DNA of 64,000 nt from Penicillus capitatus (Eukaryota > Chlorophyta): positions 496,001 through 560,000 of the forward strand of contig OZ287704.1 of the NCBI GenBank assembly GCA_965649825.1, in the 5' to 3' direction. Below, one piece after another: positions 10,828 to 21,449 of the stretch. The notes beneath the pieces were generated by a model, which was not told the DNA's origin, ran no database searches, and was given only the letters and a program-made list of their open reading frames with translations. How positions within the stretch are numbered: position 1 is the stretch's first letter; the number at the start of each line of letters is the position of its first letter. A program made the translations under genes and the position numbers.

Positions 10828-12432
10828 CTACTGTGTTTTGTCCAGTCCGACGCCGATGGTTGCCAGTCTCTCCGGCACGGGAGGATGCGAATAGTGGTAA
10901 GTCGAGTACCACGGATCCACGTTCAGCGATCCCTTGTTCGAGTTCTCCAGGGTGATCAGAGCCCGCCGCAGGGCAGGTCCCATGCCCAGGTTCACGGCGA
11001 AGTTGTCTGCCTGGAACTCGAACCTTCGGCTCAGCATGTTCTGGAAGAACTCCACGATCTGAGCACACACCGTCGCCTGGCTGGGAGCCGAGGTCCACTT
11101 CCGACGTCTCGCACCTCGTTCAAGGGAGCGCTGATGAACGAGAACAGCACGAAGGAGACGAAGGCGGGACGGTCTTCGGCAAACCCAAAGGACACGTAGA
11201 GATCGTCCGACGTGCGCACCAGACTGAAAAGGAGGAACTGAGTGAGGAGGAAGACCTGAACTATGACGAAGTTGCAGAGGTTGTGCGACAGCTTCCAGTG
11301 ACCTGGGAACAGAGGAGCTCTGCGCCTGCCGCAGTCCGCAGCGCGAGACGCACCGAGCTCGTGGGCCAGTACGGCCGTGATCTCGTCCTCGGTGCACTGT
11401 TCGATCAGGGTGTCGTACAGGACAATGCGCTTGTTGCCGAAGAGCCCGTACATGTACGCATTGGAGTGGCCGCTTCGCTTGGAACCGTCGACCTTGTACA
11501 GCTTCTTCAGCGGAAATCCCAGACGTGATGCCAGGGCCTCAATCCGATCTCTGAGCGATCCCTGTTGCGCGCACCCGGTCGCTCTGCGCAGCCAGAGGGG
11601 AGGGAGCCTTGACCTGATCGAGCGGCTCGAATCTGTTGAAGAGCGGGGCGATGGCGGTGGGATAGATCGTCATCATGAACAGACTCAGCACCAGGCAGAA
11701 CAGCCACAGGTAGACGGGCAGCCAGTGGTCCGAGTGCAGCAGAATCCAAGTGAAGCTTCCGACGATCGGCGGCAGAAAGATCGCGCCCAACATCCACTGC
11801 ACAGCAGGAGAGGGTCTCGCGCGATCGATCGACGGAGCGGGCATCCACCGTGGTCAGTATGTCGGAGACGAAGCCCTCCCCCGTTTGCTTGTTGAAGCCG
11901 TGGCTCTCCTCGAGAACGAAGGTCCGGTAGATGCTCCACGGTATGTCCAGGACGGAGGAGATCCACAGCAGCACGCCGATGTAGACAACCGTGCACGGGA
12001 TCTCTCCGGAAAAGGCCCTCGGCAGGTACAGCATCCGAGAGCGGACGAGCCTCCACGCGAGGGGAAGCCATTCGCAGTAGAGCACCAGACACGTCTGGAA
12101 CACGGAGCAGAATCCGTAAACGATGTTGAACCACCTGCGAGACGTTCCTCCAAGCAACAGACGTCGGATGCCGTGACTTGCCATTTGTCGATGGAATAGG
12201 AACGGGACTTCTGGAAGGTCTCTTGCGAGAAGACGGATGCGATCGACTCTGGCAGGTAGGTGCGCCGAATCGCCTAGAGATCTTCACTCGAGACAGAGTC
12301 CGAGACCGCGGGAGTGTTCTTTACGCGGTACTGACGCAGGTCGAGGTAGGTGTGGAGAACGTAGACAGCGACGGTGAACTCCAAGACGAGAGACGCATAG
12401 GGAACAATCGTTCCCGACTCAGACGCCGTCAT
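10828..12432 (-). CDS. STE24: CAAX prenyl protease 1 (STE24/ZMPSTE24 family)
   Basis: An integral ER/nuclear-envelope zinc metalloprotease that trims prenylated CAAX proteins. The ATG at 12432 opens MTASESGTIVPYASLVLEF and TM1, then KSRSYSIDKW, IPWSIYRTFVLEESHGFNKQ, LFMMTIYPTAIAPLFNRFEPL, GSKRSGHSNAYMYGLFGNKR, the zinc site HELG|H (split by an intron), RRFEFQAD (third zinc ligand) and STYHYSHPPVPERL near the stop at 10828. Segments match the family order from end to end, giving about 430 residues as expected. About seven exons are separated by introns of about 33-58 nt. The intron after IDKW uses a GCAAGT donor (GC-AG). A truncated copy of exons 1-2 lies at 29815-30100. Confidence 0.93.
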
Positions 12433-12666
12433 GTGGCTGCACTGTCACGACACTCGGGAGAGCGGAACGAAAGGAAACGCTCGATGGTGACACAGACGTC
12501 TTGTCATGCAATTCCTCCGCCATAGAAGACAATACGACGACGTTCAGAAACGCAGCTGCACGAGAGTCTGCTGCAGAGCATCGAACTCTTCTGTTTCCTG
12601 AGCAGTGTAGCATTCGATGCAAGGCATATTCTGGAGTCCTTTGCTCTTCCATTGCCAGATGATCTG

Positions 12667-13500
12667 TCACGACTGACAACGTTCTTTCATGACAACATTT
12701 GTGCACTTGCCTTTGCAAAATTCCGAAACGTCAGCCGAACACGTCGCTCTCACACCGCAAAGGAAGAACACATTTAAGGCTTCAGCGTGACCACTAGCTG
12801 CGGCTTGATGAATCGCTGTCCATCCGTCGGTCTGCTGAGCATCGACATCGGCACCGGCTTCCAGAAGAGTCTGTAGAAGGATCTGTGTTGCGACAGACCG
12901 AGCAACTCTGTATCTAAACGTCACTTCAATGATGTCGATGTATCCAAAAACGCGGCTGCTCAAGTAGGGTTCTTTAATTGCCGGTGGCAACTTCTGTTAG
13001 CGCACCCATCTCGATGAGGGCCTTCAGTCAGCAACAGTTTTCGAAGTCGGATCAGAAGTTGGCGGGAAGTTGACGCAGTGCAGCCTAGAATTGTTCAGGA
13101 GGCGTATGTAAGAAAAACGCAAGATCTCCCAACCGTCCGACATGACAGGATGCAGCACTGTAGATGTCACGTCGCGGACCTTGGTATTCTCAAGAGCGTT
13201 GTTAGCAGCGGCCTAATGCAACAGAGTGCAGCATATGTCTATCTGGTAGCCCTTTACGGTGACACTCTCATCAAGTTCACTGTCGACATCCAGGCCCTCC
13301 AAGACAAGCGCCATGGCATCCGTCGCATCATCTTCTTTGAATGGCAGACTTCATCTTCCATTCCGACAGACACACCGAACGAGTACACAGAGTTCTGCTT
13401 CGGCCAACTTACGGTAAGCATCTCAGAGGGCGACAGCAACTCGTATACTTTGCGCTTTCTAGCCATCTCCCTCGCTTCTCCTTTCCTTCGAAGCTATACT
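12667..13500 (-). pseudogene. Ankyrin-repeat remnant
   Basis: The minus strand encodes one good ankyrin repeat, LLEAGADVDAQQTDGWTAIH followed by QAAASGHAEALNVFFLCG (about 12875-12755), ending at a stop at 12667. Upstream lie weaker repeat-like pieces in other frames: ALIEMGALTEVA (about 13025), and a piece near 13310-13170 with ALVLEGLDVDSEL and TLLH*AAANNALEN, where a TAG interrupts the usual TPLHxAA motif. Either introns separate the repeats or, more likely given the internal stop, the gene is decayed. It begins just upstream of the STE24 5' end on the same strand. Confidence 0.55.
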
Positions 13501-13717
13501 CATGTCCATCATGGTGTTGGCAAGAAGTGTTTGCCAAAGTCTCGTTCACCTTCGATCGACGTTCGATTGTTTCTTCGATCTAATCGAGAGTGTAATCGAC
13601 GCTTGTGTAGACAGCGGGTTCAAACCTACTGCGCTGGTCGGCTTCGTCATCTGCGTTTCCGTAAGACGTGATCCTGACGACCATGTCCAGGCTCGGATTT
13701 CCCTTTTTGATGCCTCT

Positions 13718-14648
13718 TCAGAGAATCTGTCTACAGCAAAGGCCCGCCTGCATCTCCTGCCGCGGCAAGTCGCGTGTGAATGATGGGTAAACGACGCAGA
13801 AACGATGAAATGCATTGCCTTTATATGTGTCTTGGTCCAGACCGTCGGGGCAGATCCAGCCGTCTGCGTCCGTCATACTGGGTGGCAGATCACAGTGTTT
13901 TTGTTCGACGATCGCCAATCGATCAGTAATGCAGCAGTGTTCTTGCGACAGCAGTAGATTCGGTCATACCCCAACCGGCGACCGCCGTATAATCTCCAGC
14001 GATGACGGTAACGTCGCCCGTTCCAACTTGGTCGTGTCGGACTCTTCGCTTTTTCGTTTAACCCTATCTGGCACTCGATGTCGCATCTGTCTGCCACATC
14101 GCCTATTCAATTGCGGTCGGTGGACGTATCCTTCGACCGCATCAAACACCTAAAAGGACCCGGACGGTGCAGCATCGCAAATCGGAGCTCATCTGTCACT
14201 CGTCTTATCGGAATCGATGTCGTCGACTTTGTGAATGCCTCAGTAGACAAGGGGTCAGTCAGCCCGGTCGACCCTCCAATTCTATTGTCCACGCAAAGAG
14301 TTGCCGTCAGAATCCAGTCCTGTCGGATGAGCGTCGCGCTACACACGTGCGTTCGACGGCTGCGCCTTCGTAAGCTGTGAATGTAGAAATACCGCCCGAA
14401 CGGTGCCTTATTTCTCCCTGTCCATCATCTGTAGAACCAACGAACAGACGAACATGCAAGAAAGCAACGCGACATGCCGTTTATCATGATGTTCTGGTCG
14501 GTGTTGAGATCGTGAACGTCGCGCTCATCGTTTTCTGCCAAGCACAGGGGTTTCTTGAATGCCGAAGAGCGGTTTCGCATTTTTTCCCTACCGTGGCTAC
14601 CGCAGGCAACGGCAGAGCGAACAGCAACATGCACAGCGGCAAGTACAT
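13718..14648 (-). pseudogene. Trypsin-like (S1) serine protease homologue without catalytic residues
   Basis: The ATG at 14648 gives a clear signal peptide, MYLPLCMLLFALPLPA. After a likely 47-nt intron come an acidic propeptide (LAENDERDVHDLN) and an IMING activation-like site, then THVCSATLIRQDWILTATLC, which matches the trypsin block C-G-x-L-I...W-x-L-T-A-A-H-C but has TLC where AHC carries the active-site His. Downstream are FAMLHRPG (cf. DIALLKL), VEQKHCDLPPSM and GWICPDGLDQDTYKG, where GDSGGP would follow but GNAFH is read. Members without His and Ser act as non-catalytic homologues in animals. Frame changes between the blocks allow either introns or decay, so I call it a probable pseudogene. 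Confidence 0.5.
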
Positions 14649-14799
14649 GCGAGCTGATATCGTGTTCGTTGACCAACACGAGTGCGACGCTGAAGCTGAA
14701 GGGACGAACGTGTTCAACGCGGAATGCGACTATACTGTCTCTGGAATCATTTTATAGCGAGACGGCCACATGATGACTTGGCGATTCTGCACCGCAGCG

Positions 14800-15000
14800 A
14801 ACCTACGAATTCCGGGCTAGATGCAGAACACACAAAACGGAAGCACATTTAGAAGCAGACAAAACGAACTTGTTGGAATCGACCGGCAACGCGTAAGATG
14901 CGCATCTGGTTGCAATACAGAATCCCGTCCGTACTCGATGTTTATTTATCTCTATCGACAGGCTGCAGATCGCTGGAACGCAGTTGCGCATTCAGACATT
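14800..15000 (-). pseudogene. Possible second S1-protease fragment
   Basis: The minus strand encodes CASYALPVDSNKFVLSASKCA, which resembles the trypsin His-block pattern (C..LI...W.LTAAHC) again without the His. Nothing else of the domain is recognisable nearby. It could be a relic of a tandem copy of the adjacent gene. The evidence is weak. Confidence 0.25.
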
Positions 15001-18000
15001 TTCTCTTAACTCGTTTGCTCCTCTCGCGATTCATGTCAGTTTCTCTTGCTTGTGCGTGTCCATTTCTCGACGTGATGTGTGTGGTCAAGCGAAGACTCGA
15101 GAAAGGCAGAAGTTTTCACATCATCTGTCGAGGGAGGAGAAGACAGTCGCTCATGACGCCTGAGGTGATCGCTACAAAGCGACCGACAGTGAAGACGTCG
15201 ATGGATTCGCCGTCAGAGAACGGCGCACAGACTTATGAAAGTCATCGTCCACAAGATCCAGAGAGAAACCCGTTGTCGAAGTTCGCTCCTCGGATCGACT
15301 GCGTATCGGCTATACTCGATGTGACTTCTGTGGCGACAAATGAGACCTCAGTTTGAAACAGGGTGTCCTGCACCGATCGAATCTTTTTCACAAATGGCAG
15401 ACAGTGTGCAGACTTCATTTCAACATCTTACTCCTCTGTAACGCCATCATCTCGCAGTACTGAGCTTTCACCGAGAATTCGATTCTCTCCATAAGAGCAC
15501 CAAACAAAGGAATTGAACGAATCTACCATCCATGAACACGGCCGACAGAGATCAAACCGTAGGACGAGCGTTCGTTCATCTACGAACGCGTCTCGATAAC
15601 CCGCCGACCGCTCACGAAAGCAATGGACTTCGCTTCTTGAAAACAGGTAAAGGATAAAGATTGCATGCTGTCATGTGTGAAGACGGGACTAAGACACAGA
15701 AGAGAGTGTTCGTCTGATTTATCCTTTCTTTACGATTCCTGCGTCCTGTCTCGCTTGCTGGATGTGACGTTTCCGTGTTGGTCGCTCGCGGCACTTGAGT
15801 CTTTAAGCCGATTTATTATTATGCCCTTGTTCCTCTTTCGCAGGGTTTGGAAGCTCCTCTAGCGAAGCTCGGCAACGACATGATGTCACACTCGCAAAGA
15901 CTCCTCAAGCTTCTTATTGTCTGGTCATCGGCGTCCGTTGCGCTTTTCACGACCAAGCGCGTTCTCTTCAGCGCTGTCTGCAAAGCGGTTGACCATGTAT
16001 GTCAACACTCTCAAAAGTTCAGGTCGAGAGACAGACAGCATTTCGGCGTCCTAACTCCAACAACAGCTTCCTGTCTCTTGTCGACTGCAACTCCATGAGC
16101 GAGCGACGTGAAATGACAGACATGACATCAATAGTGCCTTAATCCAAAGCTTCGGATTTGATTACTAACGACTTCGCATTCACAACCAGGACTGGAGCTT
16201 CTTTTGCGGTGCGACTTAAAATATCGGACGTCGCGTCTCTCCTCTCTCAAGGGTAATCGGCAGAATTAGGATGCTGGTAGATAGACGCCATCCAGAACGC
16301 TACACATTACGCTCTTCTCTTCCGACTTCCTTCCATCATGGCAATCATCTGGTAAGCTATGAATTGTTCCAGAAATCGTTCATGTCCAAGAGAAGAGCAT
16401 TCCGCTATCAGTTCTGAATGCGAGGGATAAGAGACACATTCGTCGAATGCGTCCATCGCGAATCGTCGAACCACTTCAACTCCTGCCCCTCTGCAGAACG
16501 CATAGAGCAAGGAACACACGACACGACAAATTGACCGCTTAGTTATCGTCGGTTTTGTCTCAAACCTCAATTCTCCTTCACGTCCGCTTCTCTCTAGACA
16601 AGAAGGCGACGAACCTCCTTCTCGGCCCTTTCTTTATGTTTCCGAAACTGCACCTGTTGACTATCTTTTCCGGTGGAATCTTCGCCGACTTCTGTCTTTC
16701 GTTGAGTTCCAGGCAGAGCTGCGAGAGACACACCTACCCATCCACCCCGCAAACGCCTTACGCGTTCGCCACATATTCAACAATCGTTCCAAATGTGGAG
16801 CGTCGTCACAGGGACAAATCTCAGCAGATAGACGCGATCGTATCCATAAGCTTGAGTGTCTTGCAGAGAGAGCTCTTTCTTTCTCAGCAAGTGAACGCTA
16901 TCTCCGAGCGATATCAGCAGCGATCTCCTTTAAGAGATGCCATTCTTGAGCGACCTTATATTCGGTAAAGTCCACCCCGGAAAACGACACAAGAGACAAA
17001 AAAACAGGCATTTCCGTTCACCTACCCCTCTCTATCTTTAGTCATTCAATCTGAGCCATAACTTACTTGCTCGCGACCTTTTATCCGATTCCTGTACATT
17101 CGAACCGCTCGGTCGGCCTCGTTTTATGTTTCTCGTTGTGGCTTTCTAATTGTTTGCTCCAGCATTTGATTTCTTAGAACAACGAACGCACATGGCACAC
17201 ATAAAGGAATCAGCATAGCCCACCGCGTACAAATCCGAATGCTCTCAGTTCGTAATCAATCTCTGCTGACAGAAATACAAAGCCTTTGGTAAAAAAAGTC
17301 ACTTGCGATGCGACGTAGGCAATCAGTCAGCTGTCAGGTCAACTGTTTGCATTCTTATACTTTCGCTTTGCGTTCAGTCAAATATAGACGAAGTCGATGG
17401 AGAAGAAGGGAAAGATGTTGCAGACGAGGGCAAGTAAAAGCGTTTATATGCACACGGCGAAAGAGAAACGTTGTGGAACACGATCTGGACAGTCGATGTG
17501 CAACGCACCGAGGCAAGGATGCGAGGAGCTGACACAGGCTGTCACTTCAAACTACTTTTCAAAGACCGTTTTAATGTATAGTGGCGATACAGGCAAACGA
17601 AAACATCTATTTATTAGAAACGTCAAACACATCCGGAATAACAGCCTTGTGTATACCTGTACTTAACCAAAAAACTGCCACACCCTAGGATCTCTCGACA
17701 GTCCGGCCAATCAGTACAGAAAGACGACGCAGTGAAAAATGACAATTCGCGGAAAACGCATTCTTGAAGAAGGTCGTTGTGGCTATCACGTAGACGCAGA
17801 AGAGCACAATGGCGGTACTCTGCACGCCTGACCCGATCCACACACCTGCCAATGATCTGTATCAAATGAACAACCACAAGAAGGAGAGATTGCCTTGAGA
17901 CAGATGATTCATACGTCGAAGTACAGAAGACAGTCGACACGGCAACACAGAGCCATCTGTTTCGTACACTTAAGACGCGATCTGCCACATTCTTTGTCAC

Positions 18001-18090
18001 TCTTATCGCCATGTAGAACGAAGTGCGATGCGCTGCCGGGATGACACGGTCGGCACTCGAGAACGTCGTGCGTCCGTCGAATCGTTCAGT
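15001..18090. other. 3-kb stretch without a confident gene
   Basis: There are numerous short frames. Two deserve note. Minus 16570-16307 (MRFETKPTITKRS...) has a protein-like tail, GHERFLEQFIAYQMIAMMEG, with an open helical frame and a plausible 43-nt GTAAGG...CGCAG intron upstream (about 16790-16720). Minus 18012-17623 is hydrophobic and could be a decayed membrane segment. Neither could be assigned to a family. Confidence 0.3.
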
Positions 18091-18094
18091 ACGG

Positions 18095-20625
18095 TAGCCG
18101 CGACCGAGGACAGGTGAGAAAAATAGAACGTATGAATGAAATTAAAGCTAATCATTTAACCCGACGGTCCGGTTTCTCCAGAAGAGTGATTTTGACGATA
18201 AGGGTTAACCAGCCGTCCTTCACAAAACCGAGCTTTTCGTCCTCCACTTCAAAAAAGCTCAGCGACTGATTGAGCGATTCATAGCACTCTGTGTTAATCA
18301 CCACCTCTTTTTCTATTGAACATTTGTTAGCGGACGAAGCTAGCTGCGGCGCACTACCATGAATTTTTCCCTCAATTGGTTGTGGGTACTTGATAACAAG
18401 GAGTTCGACGAGGGCACGAACGTTTTCCTTCGACCAATTGGCGATAGACAGCTTCGTGCTTTTCATATCAGACTCAGAATTGAGAGAATGAAGTTCCAAC
18501 GTTCTGCTCAATGCAAACGGCTCAAGAGATGAAAGTCGAAGAAATAAGGGCGAGTAGATACGTGCTTACATCGGGGTGTCATTGATCCAGATTTTCTCTG
18601 AAATCATGCGACCAGGATTCAATTGTGCATATCTCACTTTCCACTAGAACACAGCTTCAGTTCGGGAAGAAATGAGGAGGTTAAGCATACTATGCATCTG
18701 GCAGTCTTTCTATAAGTGGAACACTTGAAGTTCTCATTGTCCTGGTTAGGAAATCTCAAATCTATGCGAACAAGAAAAAAATCGTGTTTCAGGAACCCAG
18801 AGGATGAGTCCATGAGGTCCTTGACGGTGCACAAGGTAGACTTTCCAATGAATCTCTCAGGGTGTGTTGTAAAACGGCAACCTTCAGCAGATACATCGAC
18901 ACGTGAAAGGTTGAAGTATATGCAGAAACGCCAGCTTACTGTATGTCTTGTTTTTTGTCGCGTCTTCGAAGTTGATGACCTTCGTGGTGGAGTGAACCCA
19001 AACCTCTGATCCTTGCGTAGAGCGGAAGAAAATGCCGATATCTCCATTCCTTGCCCTTCTGACGTTGAACTCCCTGGCTGACAGCAGGACATTGACGGAC
19101 ATGACAGAATCCAGAGTTACCATATGTGATCGTTTATCTTGAAAGACTTAGAGAACAGTCCCTTCGGATTCTCCAACAGAGACCGGTGCACACAGCACTG
19201 GGAAAGACTACCAGTTTGCGATGAGAAGGGAAGCAGGCTGAATTACCTCGTAGTAGGCGTACCACTTGGACTTGGCGAGCAGAAAGGCATGCTCAACACC
19301 GTTATCGACACCAGTACCCTCTGCATTTCAAGCACATCTCAGAAAGAGCGGAGCAGAAAGCAGACATCGACTTTCGATCTGCACACTTAGCGCGTCGTCG
19401 ATGGCCAGAGAGCTTCCTTCTTTCTCTTCCACCTCTCTTCTTTGGCGAAGCATCTCCAGCGCGAACTGTCTGCAGCTCATGAAAGAGATCCTTGCGCACA
19501 GTGTGATCCAGCCATCTTGCACGAAGCCACTTGTCTTGTCTTCAAGCTCGCTCTCCTTTGCGAGATGAATCCAGTCCGTCTGGGATCCCGGGCCACGTAG
19601 ATAGAGCATCTCTGCGAGCAAAACAGGACTCATCAGAGCGAGAGAGAGGCAGAAAATGGTATCACCAAGAGAAGAGCTGGCTCCAGCGGATTCGCGGTTC
19701 AGGATAGAGCACAACAAGCGTCCGTAGAGGGGACTGCCTCCCATGTGTTGCATCGACAGATCCAGGTCTGTCGAATCAGAAGTCGATCTATGCGATCGGA
19801 CTGCCAACTTCCTGTGTGGCCGGCCGTCAAACAAGAGGAACAACTGCGAGTGCCGCGGTTCTTACAGTGTGCAGCCGCCCGTGTTGAGGAACTCTGTCAG
19901 AATGGATGGACTCATCTGTTTGAGGTGTCTCAGCTTCCACTGTGGTACACAAAATATATGCCAAAGAGAGAGAGGCGAGGAGGAGAGACAACCTCGCACA
20001 CAGCGTCCCCTCCCTGGAAGGAGAGCTTCCAAAGCTCGCTCTCCTGACATCGGATTCTCAGTTCCAGGCGCAGCGTGAAGTAGTCGCCGTTAAGGAAACG
20101 TGTGCATCGATTCTTGACGTCATCGATTCTCGCCATGTCACGAATTCCCTGCCGACGATCAAACGGACGGAAGACACAAGTGACATCTAGACAAGGAAAA
20201 GAGACAGTTCAGAAGATTGAGGAGGTCAGCTGATTCTCTTCTGGCAACTTTCGCAGATGTTTTGCTTCTCGTCCTCCCAGTTGACGAGAGTCAGAGAGAA
20301 GTAAGCCTTGACCACTCTCCAGTTCCGAGAACAGAGACAAGTTCTAAGGTTCCCTGTTGCCGAGTTCTCGACTTCGATGCACCTTCATCACAGAAGACGA
20401 ACACGAGTACTCTGAGATGTTCATTGTGTCCTCCCTTACCAATGATGGCCATTGACTTCGAAGTTACACGAAAACATTCTCGTGTTCTTCTTCTCCAAAA
20501 AAGAGTGATGCACACGCCACTAGCAGAATGCATCACGTAACGATTTCAACGAGTCTGGAGACCTTACTTCGTAAGTCGCGTACCACGCATGCTTCTTCAA
20601 CGTATAAGCGTGGGGGATGCCTCTC
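18095..20625. repeat. Segmental duplication block B (MATH gene only)
   Basis: It matches 3040-5570 (A) and 61225-63740 (C) but is visibly more diverged than A is from C. Homology ends near 20625, inside the first MATH exon, where beta-helix gene sequence begins. The left edge is near 18095. Confidence 0.9.
18152..20625 (-). pseudogene. Four-MATH-domain gene, 5'-truncated copy (block B)
   Basis: It has the same exon cassettes as the genes at 3089-5655 and 61270-63826: PHAYTLKKHAWYATYE at the 5' edge, DVKNRCTRFLNGDYFTLRLELRI, SGFVQDGWITLCARISF, SSGFLKHDFFLVRIDLRF, LGFVKDGWLTLIVKITLL and a stop at 18152 after a diverged tail (EKPDRRVK). The first about 30 codons, including the initiator seen in A and C, are replaced by unrelated sequence. 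The open frame crossing the junction is not in phase with the adjoining beta-helix frame. I infer a truncated copy; a new upstream start (the joined frame opens at 20882) is possible but unsupported. Confidence 0.65.
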
Positions 20626-20694
20626 GAAATTTGACTGGACGACCTCCAGACTGGCTTCGTGGGTGTCATTGACGCATACGGCGCCTCACGAGAA

Positions 20695-21440
20695 CTAAGC
20701 TTCGTTCTGTTTGAAAGCGCACTTTCTAAAAACCAGGTCGATATCCCGTGCGAAAACGGCTCCTCCGTGTGCGGCGCGATTGCGTTGGAAATGACAAGAG
20801 TCGAACCGGACCAGAGATCGAACGCACGAGGATCCTCGACACGCCTCTGCGTGTACGGCGCCTCCCAAGGTCGTAACCGCAAGATCGCCGTTGTCGACGA
20901 AACGGACGCGCTCGAAGCCGATCGTTGACACGCGCCGCCTGTCTTCGGTTTGCCTGCCCTCGACGATGACCGCGGAGTGATCGTGGCACCCAGTGAGGGT
21001 CACACGCGAGATAACAACCTTTCTTCCCCTGCAACCACATACTCGTACAGTGCCTGACTGTCGCGGACACGCGTCTGCCTCATGACGATGGCACTCTGGT
21101 GGCCGTCACCCGGACAACGCAGGATCGTGTCCCTCCTTCGCGATCCTTCGATGCTGACACTTTTGGCATCGACGGACAGCGTTTTCGTGAGCGACACGTC
21201 AGTCGCGTCCACGATGATACGCGCTCCGTCCTCAAGTCCTCGGACAGCGTCTTGGAGCTCCTTCTCGGTAGCGACGACGGTCACTTCTCTGCCACTTCGC
21301 ACTTTGGTCCTTCGATTCTGACCCAGGACTAAGAGCGAAACCGATTGCCCCGTGCTCTACGAACCTCGTCCGTCTCTACCTCCGAAATTTTCGAACGACA
21401 AGAAGACGACGGCGATGGCGATGGAGAGACGCCTCCACAT
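20695..21440 (-). pseudogene. Beta-helix surface protein, 5' fragment
   Basis: The ATG at 21440 gives signal peptide MWRRLSIAIAVVFLSF, then a 51-nt GTAGAG...CTTAG intron, then GREVTVVATEKELQDAV and ARIIVDATDVSLTKTLSVDA, typical of the start of Pmp-like right-handed beta-helix proteins. A second intron of 50 nt leads to VVISRVTLTGCHDHSAVIVE and the repeat motif AAHGGAVFARDIDLVF. The frame stops at 20695 (KQNEA*), and past about 20625 the sequence is a MATH gene. The Cys-rich and membrane parts present in the gene at 47155-51880 are absent. It is a truncated relative created by the rearrangement. Confidence 0.65.
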
Positions 21441-21449
21441 GTCGATGAG

